This document shows positions 11,255 to 25,170 of a DNA stretch of 64,000 nt, one piece after another (positions within the stretch are counted from its first letter, which is position 1; each line of letters opens with the position of its first letter). The notes under the pieces are model-generated. The model had not been told where the DNA came from. It made no database searches and saw only the letters and a program-made list of their open reading frames with translations. Where the stretch lies: NCBI RefSeq assembly GCF_051401765.1, contig NW_027480449.1, positions 2,728,001 to 2,792,000 on the forward strand. The letters run 5' to 3'. Both the position numbers and the translations under genes were made by a program. This DNA comes from Calliopsis andreniformis. Lineage: Eukaryota > Arthropoda > Insecta > Hymenoptera > Andrenidae.

Positions 11255-14200
11255 ATTGAGGATTGAAGATTGAGTATTGAGTATTGAAGATTGAGTGTTG
11301 AGGATTGAGGATTGAGGATTGTGGACTGAAGATTGAGGATTGAGTATTGAGGCTTGATGTTTGAGGCTTGAGTGTTGAATATTGAGGATTGAGGATTGAG
11401 GATTGAGGGTTGAAGATTGAGTATTGAGGATTGAAGGTTGAGGATTGAGGATTGAGGATTGAGGGTTGAGGATTGAGGATTGAAGATTGAGGTTTGGGTA
11501 TTGCGGATTGAACATTGAGGATTGAGGATTGAGGATTGAGGATTGAGGATTGAGAACTGAAGATTGAATATTGATGATTGAAGATTGAGGATTGAGGATT
11601 GACGGTTGTGGACTGAGGACGAGGACTGAGGGTTGAGCATTGCTGTTTGATGTCTGTGGATTGAGGATTGAGGATTGAGGATTGAGGATTGAGGATTGAG
11701 GATTGAGGATTGAAGATTGTGGATTGGGTATTGAGGATTGAGAATTGAGGATGAGGGCTGAGAGTTGAGGATTGAGGTTTGAGGAATGAGGATTGAGGGT
11801 TGAGGATTGAGGATTGAGGGTTGAGGGTTGAGGATTGAGGATTGAGTATTGAAGATTGAGTATTGATGACTGAGGATTGAGGGTTGAGGATTGAGGATGG
11901 AGGATTGAAGAGAGAGGACTGAGGATTGAGGATTGAGTGTTGAGAATTGATGTTTGAGGATTGAGACTTGATTATTGAATTTTGTGGATTGAGTACTGAA
12001 CCATGAGAATTCAGGGTATTCTATTGAGTATTGAGAATTGAGGATTGATGGTTGAGTGTTGAGGATTGATGGTTGAGGGTTGTGTGTTGAATATTGAGGA
12101 TTGAGGATTGAGGATTGAGAATTGAGGATTGAAGATTGAGGATTGGGGATTGAGGATTGACGATTGAGGATTGAGTATTGAGGACTGAGGATTGAGGATT
12201 GAGGATTGAGTATTGAGTATTGAGGATTGAAGGTTGAGGATTGAGGATTGAGGATTGAAGATTGAGGACTGGGTGTTGATGGTTGAGTGATGAGGATTGA
12301 TGTTTGTGGATTGAGATTTGAAGATTGAAGGATGGGGTTCAGTATTGAAAGCTGTGAATTGAGGATATTCTATTGAGCATTGAGGATTGACAATTGATTT
12401 TTGAGGACTGAGGGCTGAAGATAGAGGATTCAGGATTGAGGATTCGGGATTGAGGTTTGAGGACTGAGGATTGAGGGTTGAGGATAGAGGATTGAGGATT
12501 GACGCTTGAGGATTGAGGGTTGAGTATGGAGGATTGAAGAGAGAGGACTGAGTGTTGAGTATTGAGTGTTGAGAATTGATGTTTGAGGATTGAGATTTGA
12601 TTATTGAATATTGTGGATTGAGTATTGTACCATGAGAATTCAGGATATTCTATTGAGTATTGAGAATTGAGGATTGATGATTGAGTATTGAGGATTGATG
12701 TTTGAGGCTTGAGTGTTGAATATTGAGGATTGAGGATTGAGGATTGAGAATTGAGGATTGAGGATTGAGGATTGAATATTGAGGATTGTGTATTGAGGAT
12801 TGAAGAATGAGGATTGCGGATTGTGCATTGAGGGTTGAGGATTGAAGACTGAGTATTGAGGATTGTAGATTGAGGATTGAGGACCGAGGATTGAGGATTG
12901 AGGATTGAGGATTGAGGATTGAAGATTGAGTATTGAGTATTGAAGATTGAGGGTTGAGGATTGAGGATTGAGGATTGTGGACTGAAGATTGAGGATTGGG
13001 GATTGAGGATTGAGGATTGAGGATTGAGGACTGAAGATTGAGGATTGGGTATTGAGGATTGAAGAATGAGGATTGAGGATTGAGGATTGAGGATTGAGGA
13101 TTGAGGATTGAGTATTGAGGATTGAAGATTGAGGATTGAGGATTGAGGATTGAGGATTGAGGATTGAGGGTTGAAGATTGAGGATTGGGGACTGAGTATT
13201 GAGGGTTGAGTGATGAGAATTGATGTTTGTGGATAGAGATTTGAAGATTGCAGGTTGACTATTGAGTATTGAATCCTGTGAAGTGAGGATATTCTATTGA
13301 GGATTTAGGATTGACAACTGATAGTTGAGGACTGTGGGCTGAAGATTGAGGATTCAGGATTGAGGATTCAGGATTGAGGTTTGTGGAATGAGGATTGAGG
13401 ATTGAGGATTGGGGATTGAGGATTGTGGATTGAGGGTTGAAGATTGAGGATTGGGTATTGAGGATTGAGGATTGAGGATTGAGGGTTGAGTATTGAAGAT
13501 TGAGGATCAAGGATTGAGGGTTGTGGATTGAGGACGAGGACTGAGGGTTGAGTATTGATGCTTGAGGTTTGAGGAATGAGGATTGAGGATTGAAGATTGA
13601 GTATTGAGTATTGAAGATTGAGGCTTGAGGATTGTGGATTGACGATTGAGGATTGGGGATTGAGGATTGACGATTGAGGATTGAGTATTGAGGATTGAGA
13701 ATTGAGGATTGATTATTGAAGGTTGAGTATTGAGGATTGAAGATTGAGGACTGCGGATTGAAGAATGAGTGTTGAGGATTGAGGATTGAGGATTGAGGGT
13801 TGAAGATTGAGTATTGAGGATTGAAGGTTGAGGATTGAGGATTGAGGATTGAGGGTTGAGGATTGAGGATTGAAGATTGAGGTTAGGGTATTGCGGATTG
13901 AACATTGAGGATTAAGGATTGAGGATTGAGGATTGAGGATTGAGAACTGAAGATTGAATATTGATGATTGAAGATTGAGGATTGAGGATTGACGGTTGTG
14001 GGCTGAGGACGAGGACTGAGGGTTGAGCATTGCTGTTTGATGTCTGCGGATTGAGGATTGAGGATTGAGGATTGAGGATTGAGGATTGAGGATTGAAGAT
14101 TGAGGATTGGGTATTGAGGATTGAAGAATGAGGACTGAGGATTGAGTATTGAGGATTGAGAATTGAGGATTGATTATTGAAGGTTGAGTATTGAGGATTG

Positions 14201-16005
14201 AAGATTGAGGATTGAAGACTGAGGATCGAGGATTGAGGGTTGTGGATTGAGGACGAGGACTGAGGGTTGAGTATTGATGCTTGAGGTTTGAGGATTGAGG
14301 ATTGAGGATTGAAGATTGAGTATTGAGTATTGAAGATTGAGGGTTGAGGATTGAGGATTGAGGATTGTGGACTGAAGATTGAGGATTGGGGATTGAGGAT
14401 TGACGATTGAGGATTGAGTATTGAGGATTGAAGATTGAGGATTGAGGATTGAGGATTGAGGTTTGAGGATGAGGGCTGAGGTTGAGGATTCAGGTTTGAG
14501 GACTGAGGACTGAGGATTGATGATTGAGAATTGAGGATTGAGGATTGAGGATTGAAGATCGTGGATTGAGAATTGAGGATTGAAGAATGAGGATTGAGGA
14601 TTGAGGATTGAGGATTGAGTATTGAATATTGAGTATTGAAGATTGAAGATTGAGGATTGAGGATTGAGGGTTGACGATTGAGGACGAGGACTGACGGTTG
14701 AGGATTGAGGTTTGAGGATTGAGGATTGAGGGTTGAAGATTGAGTATTGAGTAATGAAGATTGAGGGTTGAGGATTGAGGATTGAGGATTGTGGACTGAA
14801 GATTGAGGATTGGGGATTGAGGATTGACGATTGAGGATTGAGTATTGAGGATTGAGAATTGAGGATTGATTATTGAAGGTTGAGTATTGAGGATTGAAGA
14901 TTGAGGGTTGAGGATTGAGGATTGAGGATTGAGTATTGAGGATTGAAGATTGAGGACTGAGGATTGAGGATTGAGTATAGAGGATTGAGGATTGACGCTT
15001 GAGGATTGAGGGTTGAGTATGGAGGATTGAAGAGAGAGGACTGAGTGTTGAGTATTGAGTGTTGAGAATTCATGTTTGAGGATTGAGATTTGATTATTGA
15101 ATATTGTGGATTCAGGATTGAAGGATGAAGACTGAGGATTGAGCATTGAGGATTGAGGATTGAAGACTGAGTATTGAGGATTGTAGATTGAGGATTGAGG
15201 ACTGAGGATTGAGGATTGAGGATTGAGGATTGAGGATTGAAGATTGAGTATTGAGTATTGAAGATTGAGGTTTGAGGATTGAGGATTGAGGATTGTGGAC
15301 TGAAGATTGAGGATTGGGGATTGAGGATTGACGATTGAGGATTGAGTATTGAGGATTGAGAATTGAGGATTGATTATTGAAGGTTGAGTATTGAGGATTG
15401 AAGATTGAGGATTGAGGATTGAGGATTGAGGATAGAGGATTGAGGATGAGGGCTGAGGATTGAGGACTGAGGTTTGAGGACTGAGCACTGAGGATTGAGA
15501 ATTGAGAATTGAGGATTGAGGATTGAGGATTGAGGATTGAAGATTGAGGATTGGGTATTGAGGATTGAAGAATGAGGACTGAGGATTGAGTATTGAGGAT
15601 TGAGGATTGAAGATTGAGGATTGAAGATTGAGGATTGAGTATTGAATATTGAGTATTGAGGATTGAAGATTGAGGATTGAGGATTGAGGGTTGACGATTG
15701 AGGACGAGGACTGACGGTTGAGGATTGAGGTTTGAGGGTTGAGGGCTGAGGATTGAGGAATGATGATTGAGGATTGAGGATTGAGCATTGAGGATTGAGC
15801 ATTGAGGATTGAAGATTGAGGACTGGGGAATGAAGATTGAAGGTAGAGGATTAAGGATTGAAGATTGGGGATTGAGGATCTAGGATTGGAGATTGATTAT
15901 TGAGTATTGAAGATTGGGGATTGAGGATTGAGGATTGAGAATTGAGAACTGAGGATGAGGGCTGAGGGTTGAGGATTGAGGTTTGAGGTATGAGGATTGA
16001 GGGTT
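11255..16005 (+). repeat. HOR family 1, block P copy 2
   Basis: Second copy of block P. It is followed directly by a third at offset 4,755. I count twelve 6-base units within it: eleven are GGACGA, GGATGA or GGTTGA types and one is GGTTAG near 13,884. A period of 4,755 equals 681 units of seven minus twelve, so the length is fully explained by whole units plus these short ones. Boxes lie at 12,000 (B), 12,348 (A), 12,629 (B) and 13,272 (altered A). Confidence 0.88.
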
Positions 16006-19000
16006 GAGGATTGAGGATTGAAGATTGAGTATTGAGTATTGAAGATTGAGTGTTGAGGATTGAGGATTGAGGATTGTGGACTGAAGATTGAGGATTGAGT
16101 ATTGAGGCTTGATGTTTGAGGCTTGAGTGTTGAATATTGAGGATTGAGGATTGAGGATTGAGGGTTGAAGATTGAGTATTGAGGATTGAAGGTTGAGGAT
16201 TGAGGATTGAGGATTGAGGGTTGAGGATTGAGGATTGAAGATTGAGGTTTGGGTATTGCGGATTGAACATTGAGGATTGAGGATTGAGGATTGAGGATTG
16301 AGGATTGAGAACTGAAGATTGAATATTGATGATTGAAGATTGAGGATTGAGGATTGACGGTTGTGGACTGAGGACGAGGACTGAGGGTTGAGCATTGCTG
16401 TTTGATGTCTGTGGATTGAGGATTGAGGATTGAGGATTGAGGATTGAGGATTGAGGATTGAGGATTGAAGATTGTGGATTGGGTATTGAGGATTGAGAAT
16501 TGAGGATGAGGGCTGAGAGTTGAGGATTGAGGTTTGAGGAATGAGGATTGAGGGTTGAGGATTGAGGATTGAGGGTTGAGGATTGAGGATTGAGGATTGA
16601 GTATTGAAGATTGAGTATTGATGACTGAGGATTGAGGGTTGAGGATTGAGGATGGAGGATTGAAGAGAGAGGACTGAGGATTGAGGATTGAGTGTTGAGA
16701 ATTGATGTTTGAGGATTGAGACTTGATTATTGAATTTTGTGGATTGAGTACTGAACCATGAGAATTCAGGGTATTCTATTGAGTATTGAGAATTGAGGAT
16801 TGATGGTTGAGTGTTGAGGATTGATGGTTGAGGGTTGTGTGTTGAATATTGAGGATTGAGGATTGAGGATTGAGAATTGAGGATTGAAGATTGAGGATTG
16901 GGGATTGAGGATTGACGATTGAGGATTGAGTATTGAGGACTGAGGATTGAGGATTGAGGATTGAGTATTGAGTATTGAGGATTGAAGGTTGAGGATTGAG
17001 GATTGAGGATTGAAGATTGAGGACTGGGTGTTGATGGTTGAGTGATGAGGATTGATGTTTGTGGATTGAGATTTGAAGATTGAAGGATGGGGTTCAGTAT
17101 TGAAAGCTGTGAATTGAGGATATTCTATTGAGCATTGAGGATTGACAATTGATTTTTGAGGACTGAGGGCTGAAGATAGAGGATTCAGGATTGAGGATTC
17201 GGGATTGAGGTTTGAGGACTGAGGATTGAGGGTTGAGGATAGAGGATTGAGGATTGACGCTTGATGATTGAGGGTTGAGTATGGAGGATTGAAGAGAGAG
17301 GACTGAGTGTTGAGTATTGAGTGTTGAGAATTGATGTTTGAGGATTGAGATTTGATTATTGAATATTGTGGATTGAGTATTGTACCATGAGAATTCAGGA
17401 TATTCTATTGAGTATTGAGAATTGAGGATTGATGATTGAGTATTGAGGATTGATGTTTGAGGCTTGAGTGTTGAATATTGAGGATTGAGGATTGAGGATT
17501 GAGAATTGAGGATTGAGGATTGAGGATTGAATATTGAGGATTGTGTATTGAGGATTGAAGAATGAGGATTGCGGATTGTGCATTGAGGGTTGAGGATTGA
17601 AGACTGAGTATTGAGGATTGTAGATTGAGGATTGAGGACCGAGGATTGAGGATTGAGGATTGAGGATTGAGGATTGAAGATTGAGTATTGAGTATTGAAG
17701 ATTGAGGGTTGAGGATTGAGGATTGAGGATTGTGGACTGAAGATTGAGGATTGGGGATTGAGGATTGAGGATTGAGGATTGAGGACTGAAGATTGAGGAT
17801 TGGGTATTGAGGATTGAAGAATGAGGATTGAGGATTGAGGATTGAGGATTGAGGATTGAGGATTGAGTATTGAGGATTGAAGATTGAGGATTGAGGATTG
17901 AGGATTGAGGATTGAGGATTGAGGGTTGAAGATTGAGGATTGGGGACTGAGTATTGAGGGTTGAGTGATGAGAATTGATGTTTGTGGATAGAGATTTGAA
18001 GATTGCAGGTTGACTATTGAGTATTGAATCCTGTGAAGTGAGGATATTCTATTGAGGATTTAGGATTGACAACTGATAGTTGAGGACTGTGGGCTGAAGA
18101 TTGAGGATTCAGGATTGAGGATTCAGGATTGAGGTTTGTGGAATGAGGATTGAGGATTGAGGATTGGGGATTGAGGATTGTGGATTGAGGGTTGAAGATT
18201 GAGGATTGGGTATTGAGGATTGAGGATTGAGGATTGAGGGTTGAGTATTGAAGATTGAGGATCAAGGATTGAGGGTTGTGGATTGAGGACGAGGACTGAG
18301 GGTTGAGTATTGATGCTTGAGGTTTGAGGAATGAGGATTGAGGATTGAAGATTGAGTATTGAGTATTGAAGATTGAGGCTTGAGGATTGTGGATTGACGA
18401 TTGAGGATTGGGGATTGAGGATTGACGATTGAGGATTGAGTATTGAGGATTGAGAATTGAGGATTGATTATTGAAGGTTGAGTATTGAGGATTGAAGATT
18501 GAGGACTGCGGATTGAAGAATGAGTGTTGAGGATTGAGGATTGAGGATTGAGGGTTGAAGATTGAGTATTGAGGATTGAAGGTTGAGGATTGAGGATTGA
18601 GGATTGAGGGTTGAGGATTGAGGATTGAAGATTGAGGTTAGGGTATTGCGGATTGAACATTGAGGATTAAGGATTGAGGATTGAGGATTGAGGATTGAGA
18701 ACTGAAGATTGAATATTGATGATTGAAGATTGAGGATTGAGGATTGACGGTTGTGGGCTGAGGACGAGGACTGAGGGTTGAGCATTGCTGTTTGATGTCT
18801 GCGGATTGAGGATTGAGGATTGAGGATTGAGGATTGAGGATTGAGGATTGAAGATTGAGGATTGGGTATTGAGGATTGAAGAATGAGGACTGAGGATTGA
18901 GTATTGAGGATTGAGAATTGAGGATTGATTATTGAAGGTTGAGTATTGAGGATTGAAGATTGAGGATTGAAGACTGAGGATCGAGGATTGAGGGTTGTGG

Positions 19001-20767
19001 ATTGAGGACGAGGACTGAGGGTTGAGTATTGATGCTTGAGGTTTGAGGATTGAGGATTGAGGATTGAAGATTGAGTATTGAGTATTGAAGATTGAGGGTT
19101 GAGGATTGAGGATTGAGGATTGTGGACTGAAGATTGAGGATTGGGGATTGAGGATTGACGATTGAGGATTGAGTATTGAGGATTGAAGATTGAGGATTGA
19201 GGATTGAGGATTGAGGTTTGAGGATGAGGGCTGAGGTTGAGGATTCAGGTTTGAGGACTGAGGACTGAGGATTGATGATTGAGAATTGAGGATTGAGGAT
19301 TGAGGATTGAAGATCGTGGATTGAGAATTGAGGATTGAAGAATGAGGATTGAGGATTGAGGATTGAGGATTGAGTATTGAATATTGAGTATTGAAGATTG
19401 AAGATTGAGGATTGAGGATTGAGGGTTGACGATTGAGGACGAGGACTGACGGTTGAGGATTGAGGTTTGAGGATTGAGGATTGAGGGTTGAAGATTGAGT
19501 ATTGAGTAATGAAGATTGAGGGTTGAGGATTGAGGATTGAGGATTGTGGACTGAAGATTGAGGATTGGGGATTGAGGATTGAGGATTGACGATTGAGGAT
19601 TGAGTATTGAGGATTGAGAATTGAGGATTGATTATTGAAGGTTGAGTATTGAGGATTGAAGATTGAGGGTTGAGGATTGAGGATTGAGGATTGAGTATTG
19701 AGGATTGAAGATTGAGGACTGAGGATTGAGGATTGAGTATAGAGGATTGAGGATTGACGCTTGAGGATTGAGGGTTGAGTATGGAGGATTGAAGAGAGAG
19801 GACTGAGTGTTGAGTATTGAGTGTTGAGAATTCATGTTTGAGGATTGAGATTTGATTATTGAATATTGTGGATTCAGGATTGAAGGATGAAGACTGAGGA
19901 TTGAGCATTGAGGATTGAGGATTGAAGACTGAGTATTGAGGATTGTAGATTGAGGATTGAGGACTGAGGATTGAGGATTGAGGATTGAGGATTGAGGATT
20001 GAAGATTGAGTATTGAGTATTGAAGATTGAGGTTTGAGGATTGAGGATTGAGGATTGTGGACTGAAGATTGAGGATTGGGGATTGAGGATTGACGATTGA
20101 GGATTGAGTATTGAGGATTGAGAATTGAGGATTGATTATTGAAGGTTGAGTATTGAGGATTGAAGATTGAGGATTGAGGATTGAGGATTGAGGATAGAGG
20201 ATTGAGGATGAGGGCTGAGGATTGAGGACTGAGGTTTGAGGACTGAGCACTGAGGATTGAGAATTGAGAATTGAGGATTGAGGATTGAGGATTGAGGATT
20301 GAAGATTGAGGATTGGGTATTGAGGATTGAAGAATGAGGACTGAGGATTGAGTATTGAGGATTGAGGATTGAAGATTGAGGATTGAAGATTGAGGATTGA
20401 GTATTGAATATTGAGTATTGAGGATTGAAGATTGAGGATTGAGGATTGAGGGTTGACGATTGAGGACGAGGACTGACGGTTGAGGATTGAGGTTTGAGGG
20501 TTGAGGGCTGAGGATTGAGGAATGATGATTGAGGATTGAGGATTGAGCATTGAGGATTGAGCATTGAGGATTGAAGATTGAGGACTGGGGAATGAAGATT
20601 GAAGGTAGAGGATTAAGGATTGAAGATTGGGGATTGAGGATCTAGGATTGGAGATTGATTATTGAGTATTGAAGATTGGGGATTGAGGATTGAGGATTGA
20701 GAATTGAGAACTGAGGATGAGGGCTGAGGGTTGAGGATTGAGGTTTGAGGTATGAGGATTGAGGGTT
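16006..20767 (+). repeat. HOR family 1, block P copy 3 (tandem duplicate, period 4,755)
   Basis: At about 16,006 the sequence stops following 8,201 and restarts as the 11,255 type; this is the duplication joint. From there it follows copy 2 at 4,755, shifting to 4,762 after one added heptamer near 19,575. Boxes lie at 16,755 (B), 17,103 (A), 17,384 (B) and 18,027 (altered A). The longest - strand open frame of the window, at 18,667-20,550, lies here. It is longer than its relatives only because the added heptamer changed the frame. Confidence 0.88.
18667..20550 (-). other. Longest open frame (627 codons), an artefact of the repeat and not called as a gene
   Basis: The frame encodes variants of ILNPQSS over and over. 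The DNA period is 7 bases, not 21, so any of the three - strand frames gives the same peptide; coding selection is not needed to keep it open. Related - strand frames at 6,686-7,984, 14,490-15,788, 25,191-26,858 and 62,556-63,788 overlap other frames with the same peptide. Starts come from GCATTGA-type units, which place ATG on the - strand. Ends come from TTA, CTA or TCA on the + strand, many of them in boxes A and B. No promoter, ribosome-binding or splice context stands out. Confidence 0.9.
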
Positions 20768-21288
20768 GAGAATTGAGGATTGAGGATTGAGGATTGAGGA
20801 TTGAGGATTGAGTATTGAAGATTGAGTATTGACGACTGAGAATTGAGGGTTGAGGATTGAGGATGGAGGATTGAAGAGAGAGGACTGAGTTTTGAGGATT
20901 GAGTGTTGAGAATTGATGTTTGAGCATTGAGATTTGATTATTGAATTTTGTGGATTGAGTATTGAACCATGAGAATTCAGGATATTCTATTGAGTATTGA
21001 GAATTGAGGATTGATGGTTGAGTATTGAAGATTGATGGTTGAGGGTTGTGTGTTGAATATTGAGGATTGAGGATTGAGGATTGAGGATTGAGTATTGAAG
21101 ATGGAGGATTGGGCATTGAGGATTTACGATTGAGGATAGAGGAATGAGTATTGAGGACTGAGAATTGAGGATTGAGGATTGAGTATTGAGTTTTGAGGAT
21201 TGAAGGTTGAGGATTGAGGATTGAGGATTGAGGAATGAGCATTGAAGATTGAGTATTGAGGATTGAATGTTGAGGATTGTGGATTGAG
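20768..21288 (+). repeat. HOR family 1, tail segment copy 2
   Basis: Copy of 8,202-8,722 at offset 12,566, with box B at 20,966. It ends after AATGTTGAGGATTGTGG near 21,280. There the first copy continues with plain GGATTGA units, while this one runs into GTATTGAACCATGAG, a new box B at 21,295. This junction closes HOR family 1. Confidence 0.83.
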
Positions 21289-21430
21289 TATTGAACCATG
21301 AGAATTCAGGATATTCTATTGAGTATTGAGAATTGAGGATTGATGATTGAGTATTGAGGATTGATGTTTGAGGCTTGACTGTTGAATATTGATGATTGAG
21401 GATTGAGGATTGAGGATTGAGGATTGAGGA
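21289..21430 (+). repeat. Junction segment with box B at 21,295
   Basis: The short stretch resembles the sequence after box B at 3,169 and 4,825 (TGATGATTGAGTATTGAGG, then TGTTTGAGGCTTGA). It has private changes, GACTGTTGA and TATTGATGATTG. It links family 1 to the 1.6-kb block that follows. Confidence 0.65.
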
Positions 21431-23063
21431 TTGAGGATTGGGTATTGAGGATTGAGCATTGAGGATTGAGGGTTGAGTATTGAAGATTGAGGATCGAGGA
21501 TTGAGGGTTGTGGATTGAGGACGAGGACTGAGGGTTGAGTATTCATGCTTGAGGTTTGAGGATTGAGGATTGAGGATTGAAGATTGAGTATTGAGTATTG
21601 AAGATTGAGGGTTGAGGATTGAGGATTGAGGATTGTGGACTGAAGATTGAGGATTGGGGATTGAGGATTGACGATTGAGGATTGAGTATTGAGGATTGAG
21701 AATTGAGGATTGATTATTGAAGGTTGAGTATTGAGGATTGAAGATTGAGGACTGAGGACTGAAGAATGAGGATTGAGGATTGAGGATTGAGGATTGAGGG
21801 TTGACGATTGAGTATTGAGGATTGAAGGTTGAGGATTGAGGATTGAGGATTGAGGGTTGAGGACTGAGGATTGAAGATTGAGGTTTGGGTATAGGGGATT
21901 GAACATTGAGGATTGAGGATTGAGGATTGAGGATTGAGGATTGAGAACTGAAGATTGAATATTGATGATTGAAGATTGAGGATTGAGGATTGACAGTTGT
22001 GGACTGAGGACGAGGACTGAGGGTTCAGCATTGCTGTTTGAGGTCTGTGGATTGAGGATTCAGGATTGAGGATTGAGGATTGAGGATTGAGGATTGAGGA
22101 TTGAAGATTGAGGATTGGGTACTGAGGATTGAGAATTGAGGATGAGGGCTAAGAGTTGAGGATTGAGGTTTGAGGAATGAGGATTGAGGGTTGATGATTG
22201 AAGATTGAGGGTTGATGATTGAGGATTGAGGATTGAGTATTGAAGATTGAGTATTGATGACTGAGGATTGAGGGTTGAGGATTGAGGATGGAGGATTGAA
22301 GAGAGAGGACTGAGTATTGAGGATTGAGTGTTGAGAATTGATGTTTGAGGATTGAGACTTGATTTTTGAATTTTGTGGATTGCGTATTGAACCATGAGAA
22401 TTCAGGATATTCTATTGAGTATTGAGAATTGAGGATTGATGGTTGAGTGTTGAGGATTGACGGTTGAGGGTTGTGTGTTGAATATTGAGGATTGAGGATT
22501 GAGGATTGAGAATTGAGGATTGAAGATTGAGGATTGGGGATTGAGGCTTGACGATTGAGGATTGAGTATTGAGGACTGAGAATTGAGGATTGAGGATTGA
22601 GTATTGAGTATTGAGGATTGATGGTTGAGGATTGAGGATTGAGGATTGAAGATTGAGGACTGGGTGTTGATGGTTGAGTGATGAGGATTGATGTTTGTGG
22701 ATTGAGATTTGAAGATTGAAGGATGGGGTTCAGTATTGAAAACTGTGAATTGAGGATATTCTATTGAGCATTGAGGATTGACAATTGATTTTTGAGGACT
22801 GAGGGCTCAAGATGGAGGATTCAGGATTGAGGATTCGGGATTGAGGTTTGAGGACTGAGGATTGAGGGTTGAGGATAGAGGATTGAGGATTGACGCTTGA
22901 GGATTGAGGGTTGAGTATGGAGGATTGAAGAGAGAGGACTGAGTGTTGAGTATTGAGTGTTGAGAATGGATGTCTGAGGATTGAGATTTGATTATTGAAT
23001 ATTGTGGATTGAGTATTGAACCATGAGAATTCAGGATACTCTATTGAGTATTGAGAATTGAGG
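21431..23063 (+). repeat. Block Q copy 1 (about 1.63 kb)
   Basis: This block recurs at 26,383-28,015 at offset 4,952. Tie points are GAGCATTGAGGATTGAGGG (21,455 and 26,407), box B at 22,391 and 27,343, box A near 22,739 and 27,691, and box B at 23,020 and 27,972. The box spacings of 348 and 281 equal those of block P, so Q is an older relative of P. At the right edge this copy lacks nine heptamers (63 bases) that follow box B in the second copy. Confidence 0.85.
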
Positions 23064-25170
23064 ATTGAGGATTGAGGATTGAGCATTGAATATTGAGGAT
23101 TGTGTATTGAGGATTGAAGAATGAGGACTGAGGATTGAGCATTGAGGATTGAGGATTGAAGACTGAGTATTGAGGATTGTAGATTGAGGATTGAGGACTG
23201 AGGATTGAGGATTGAGGATTGAGGATTGAGGATTGAAGATTGAGTATTGAGTATTGAAGATTGAGGGTTGAGGATTGAGGATTGCGGATTGTGGACTGAA
23301 GATTGAGGATTGGGGATTGAGGATTGACGATTGAGGATTGAGTATTGAGGATTGAGAATTGAGGATTGATTTTTGAAGGTTGAGTATTGAGGATTGAAGA
23401 TTGAGGATTGAGGATTGAGGATTGAGGATTGAGGATTGAGGATGAGGGCTGAGGATTGAGGATTGAGGTTTGAGGACTGAGGACTGAGGATTGAGGATTG
23501 AGAATTGAGGATTTAGGATTGAGGATTGAGGATTGAAGATTGAGGATTGGGTATTGAGGATTGAAGAATGAGGACTGAGGATTGAGGATTGAGGATTGAG
23601 GATTGAAGATTGAGGATTGAAGATTGAGGATTGAGTATTGAATATTGAGTATTGAGGATTGAAGATTGAGGGTTGAGGATTGAGGGTTGACGATTGAGGA
23701 CGAGGACTGACGGTTGAGGATTGAGGTTTGAGGGTTGAGGGCTGAGGATTGAGGAATGATGATTGAGGATTGATGATTGAGCATTGAGGATTGAAGATTG
23801 AGGACTGGGGAATGAGGATTGAAGGTTGAGGATTAAGGATTGAAGATTGGGGATTGAGGATCTAGGATTGGAGATTGATTATTGAGGATTGAAGATTGGG
23901 TATTGAGGATTGAGGATTGAGAATTGAGAATTGAGTATGAGGGCTGAGGGTTGAGGATTGAGGTTTGAGGAATGAGGATTGAGGGTTGAGAATTGAGGAT
24001 TGAGGATTGAGGATTGAGGATTGAGGATTGAGTATTGCAGATTGAGTATTGATGACTGAGAATTGAGGGTTGAGGATTGAGGATGGAGGATTGAAGAGAG
24101 AGGACTGAGTATTGAGGATTGAGTGTTGAGAATTGATGTTTGAGGATTGAGATTTGATTATTGAATTTTGTGGATTGAGTATTGAACCATGAGAATTCAG
24201 GATATTCTATTGAGTATTGAGAATAGAGGATTGATGGTTGAGGGTTGTGTGTTGAATATTGAGGATTGAGGATTGAGGATTGAGGATTGAGGATTGAAGG
24301 TTGAGGATTGGGGAATGTGGATTGACGATTGAGGATAGAGGATTGAGTATTGAGGACTGAGAATTGAGGATTGAGTATTGAGTTTTGAGGATTGAAGTTT
24401 GAGGATTGAGGATTGAGGATTGAAGATTGAGGACTGGGTGTTGATGGTTGAGTGATGAGAATTGATGTTTGTGGATTGAGATTTGAAGATTGAAGAATGG
24501 GGTTCAGTATTGAAAACTGTGAATTGAGGATATTCTATTGAGGATTGAGGATTGACAATTGATCTTTGAGGACTGAGGGCTGAAGATTGAGGATTCAGGA
24601 TTGAGGATTCGTGATTGAGGTTTGAGGACTGAGGATTGAGGGTTGAGGATTGAGGATTGAGGATTGAAGGTTGAGGATTGAGGATTGAGCGTTGACGATT
24701 GAGGACGAGGACTGACGGTTAAGGATTGAGGTTTGAGGTTTGAGGGTTGAGGATTGAGGACTGATGATTGAGGATTGAGGATTGAGCATTGAGGATTGAA
24801 GATTGAGGACTCGGGAATGAGGATTGAATGTTGAGGATTAAGGATTGAAGATTGGGGATTGAGGATCTAGGATTGGAGATTGATTATTGAGGATTGAAGA
24901 TTGGGGATTGAGGATTGAGGATTGAGAATTGAGAATTGAGGATGAGGACTGAGGGTTGAGGATTGAGGTTTGAGGATTGAGGATTGAGGGTTGAGGGTTG
25001 AGGATTGAGGATTGAGTATTGAAGATTGAGTATTGATGACTGAGGATTGAGGGTTGAGGATTGAGTATGGAGGATTGAAGAGAGAGGACTGAGTATTGAG
25101 GATTGAGTGGTGAGAATTGGTGTTTGAGGATTGAGACTTGATTATTGAATTTTGTGGATTGAGTATTGAA
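23064..25170 (+). repeat. Mosaic segment between Q copies, family-1-like
   Basis: About 23,100-24,200 resembles 7,300-8,400 in diverged form, including the runs GAGGATCTAGGATTGGAG and TTGGGGATTGAGG near 23,845. The same stretch also recurs at about 58,150-59,300. Box B lies at 24,186 and box A near 24,513, and a further stretch of family-2 type continues to a box B at 25,170. No gene is present. Confidence 0.72.

Noticed and set aside
2381..20767. Near-identical HOR copies as an assembly duplication error
   Set aside because: This cannot be excluded without reads. However, the copies differ by scattered substitutions, whole-heptamer gains and private duplications, which argues for real separate copies.
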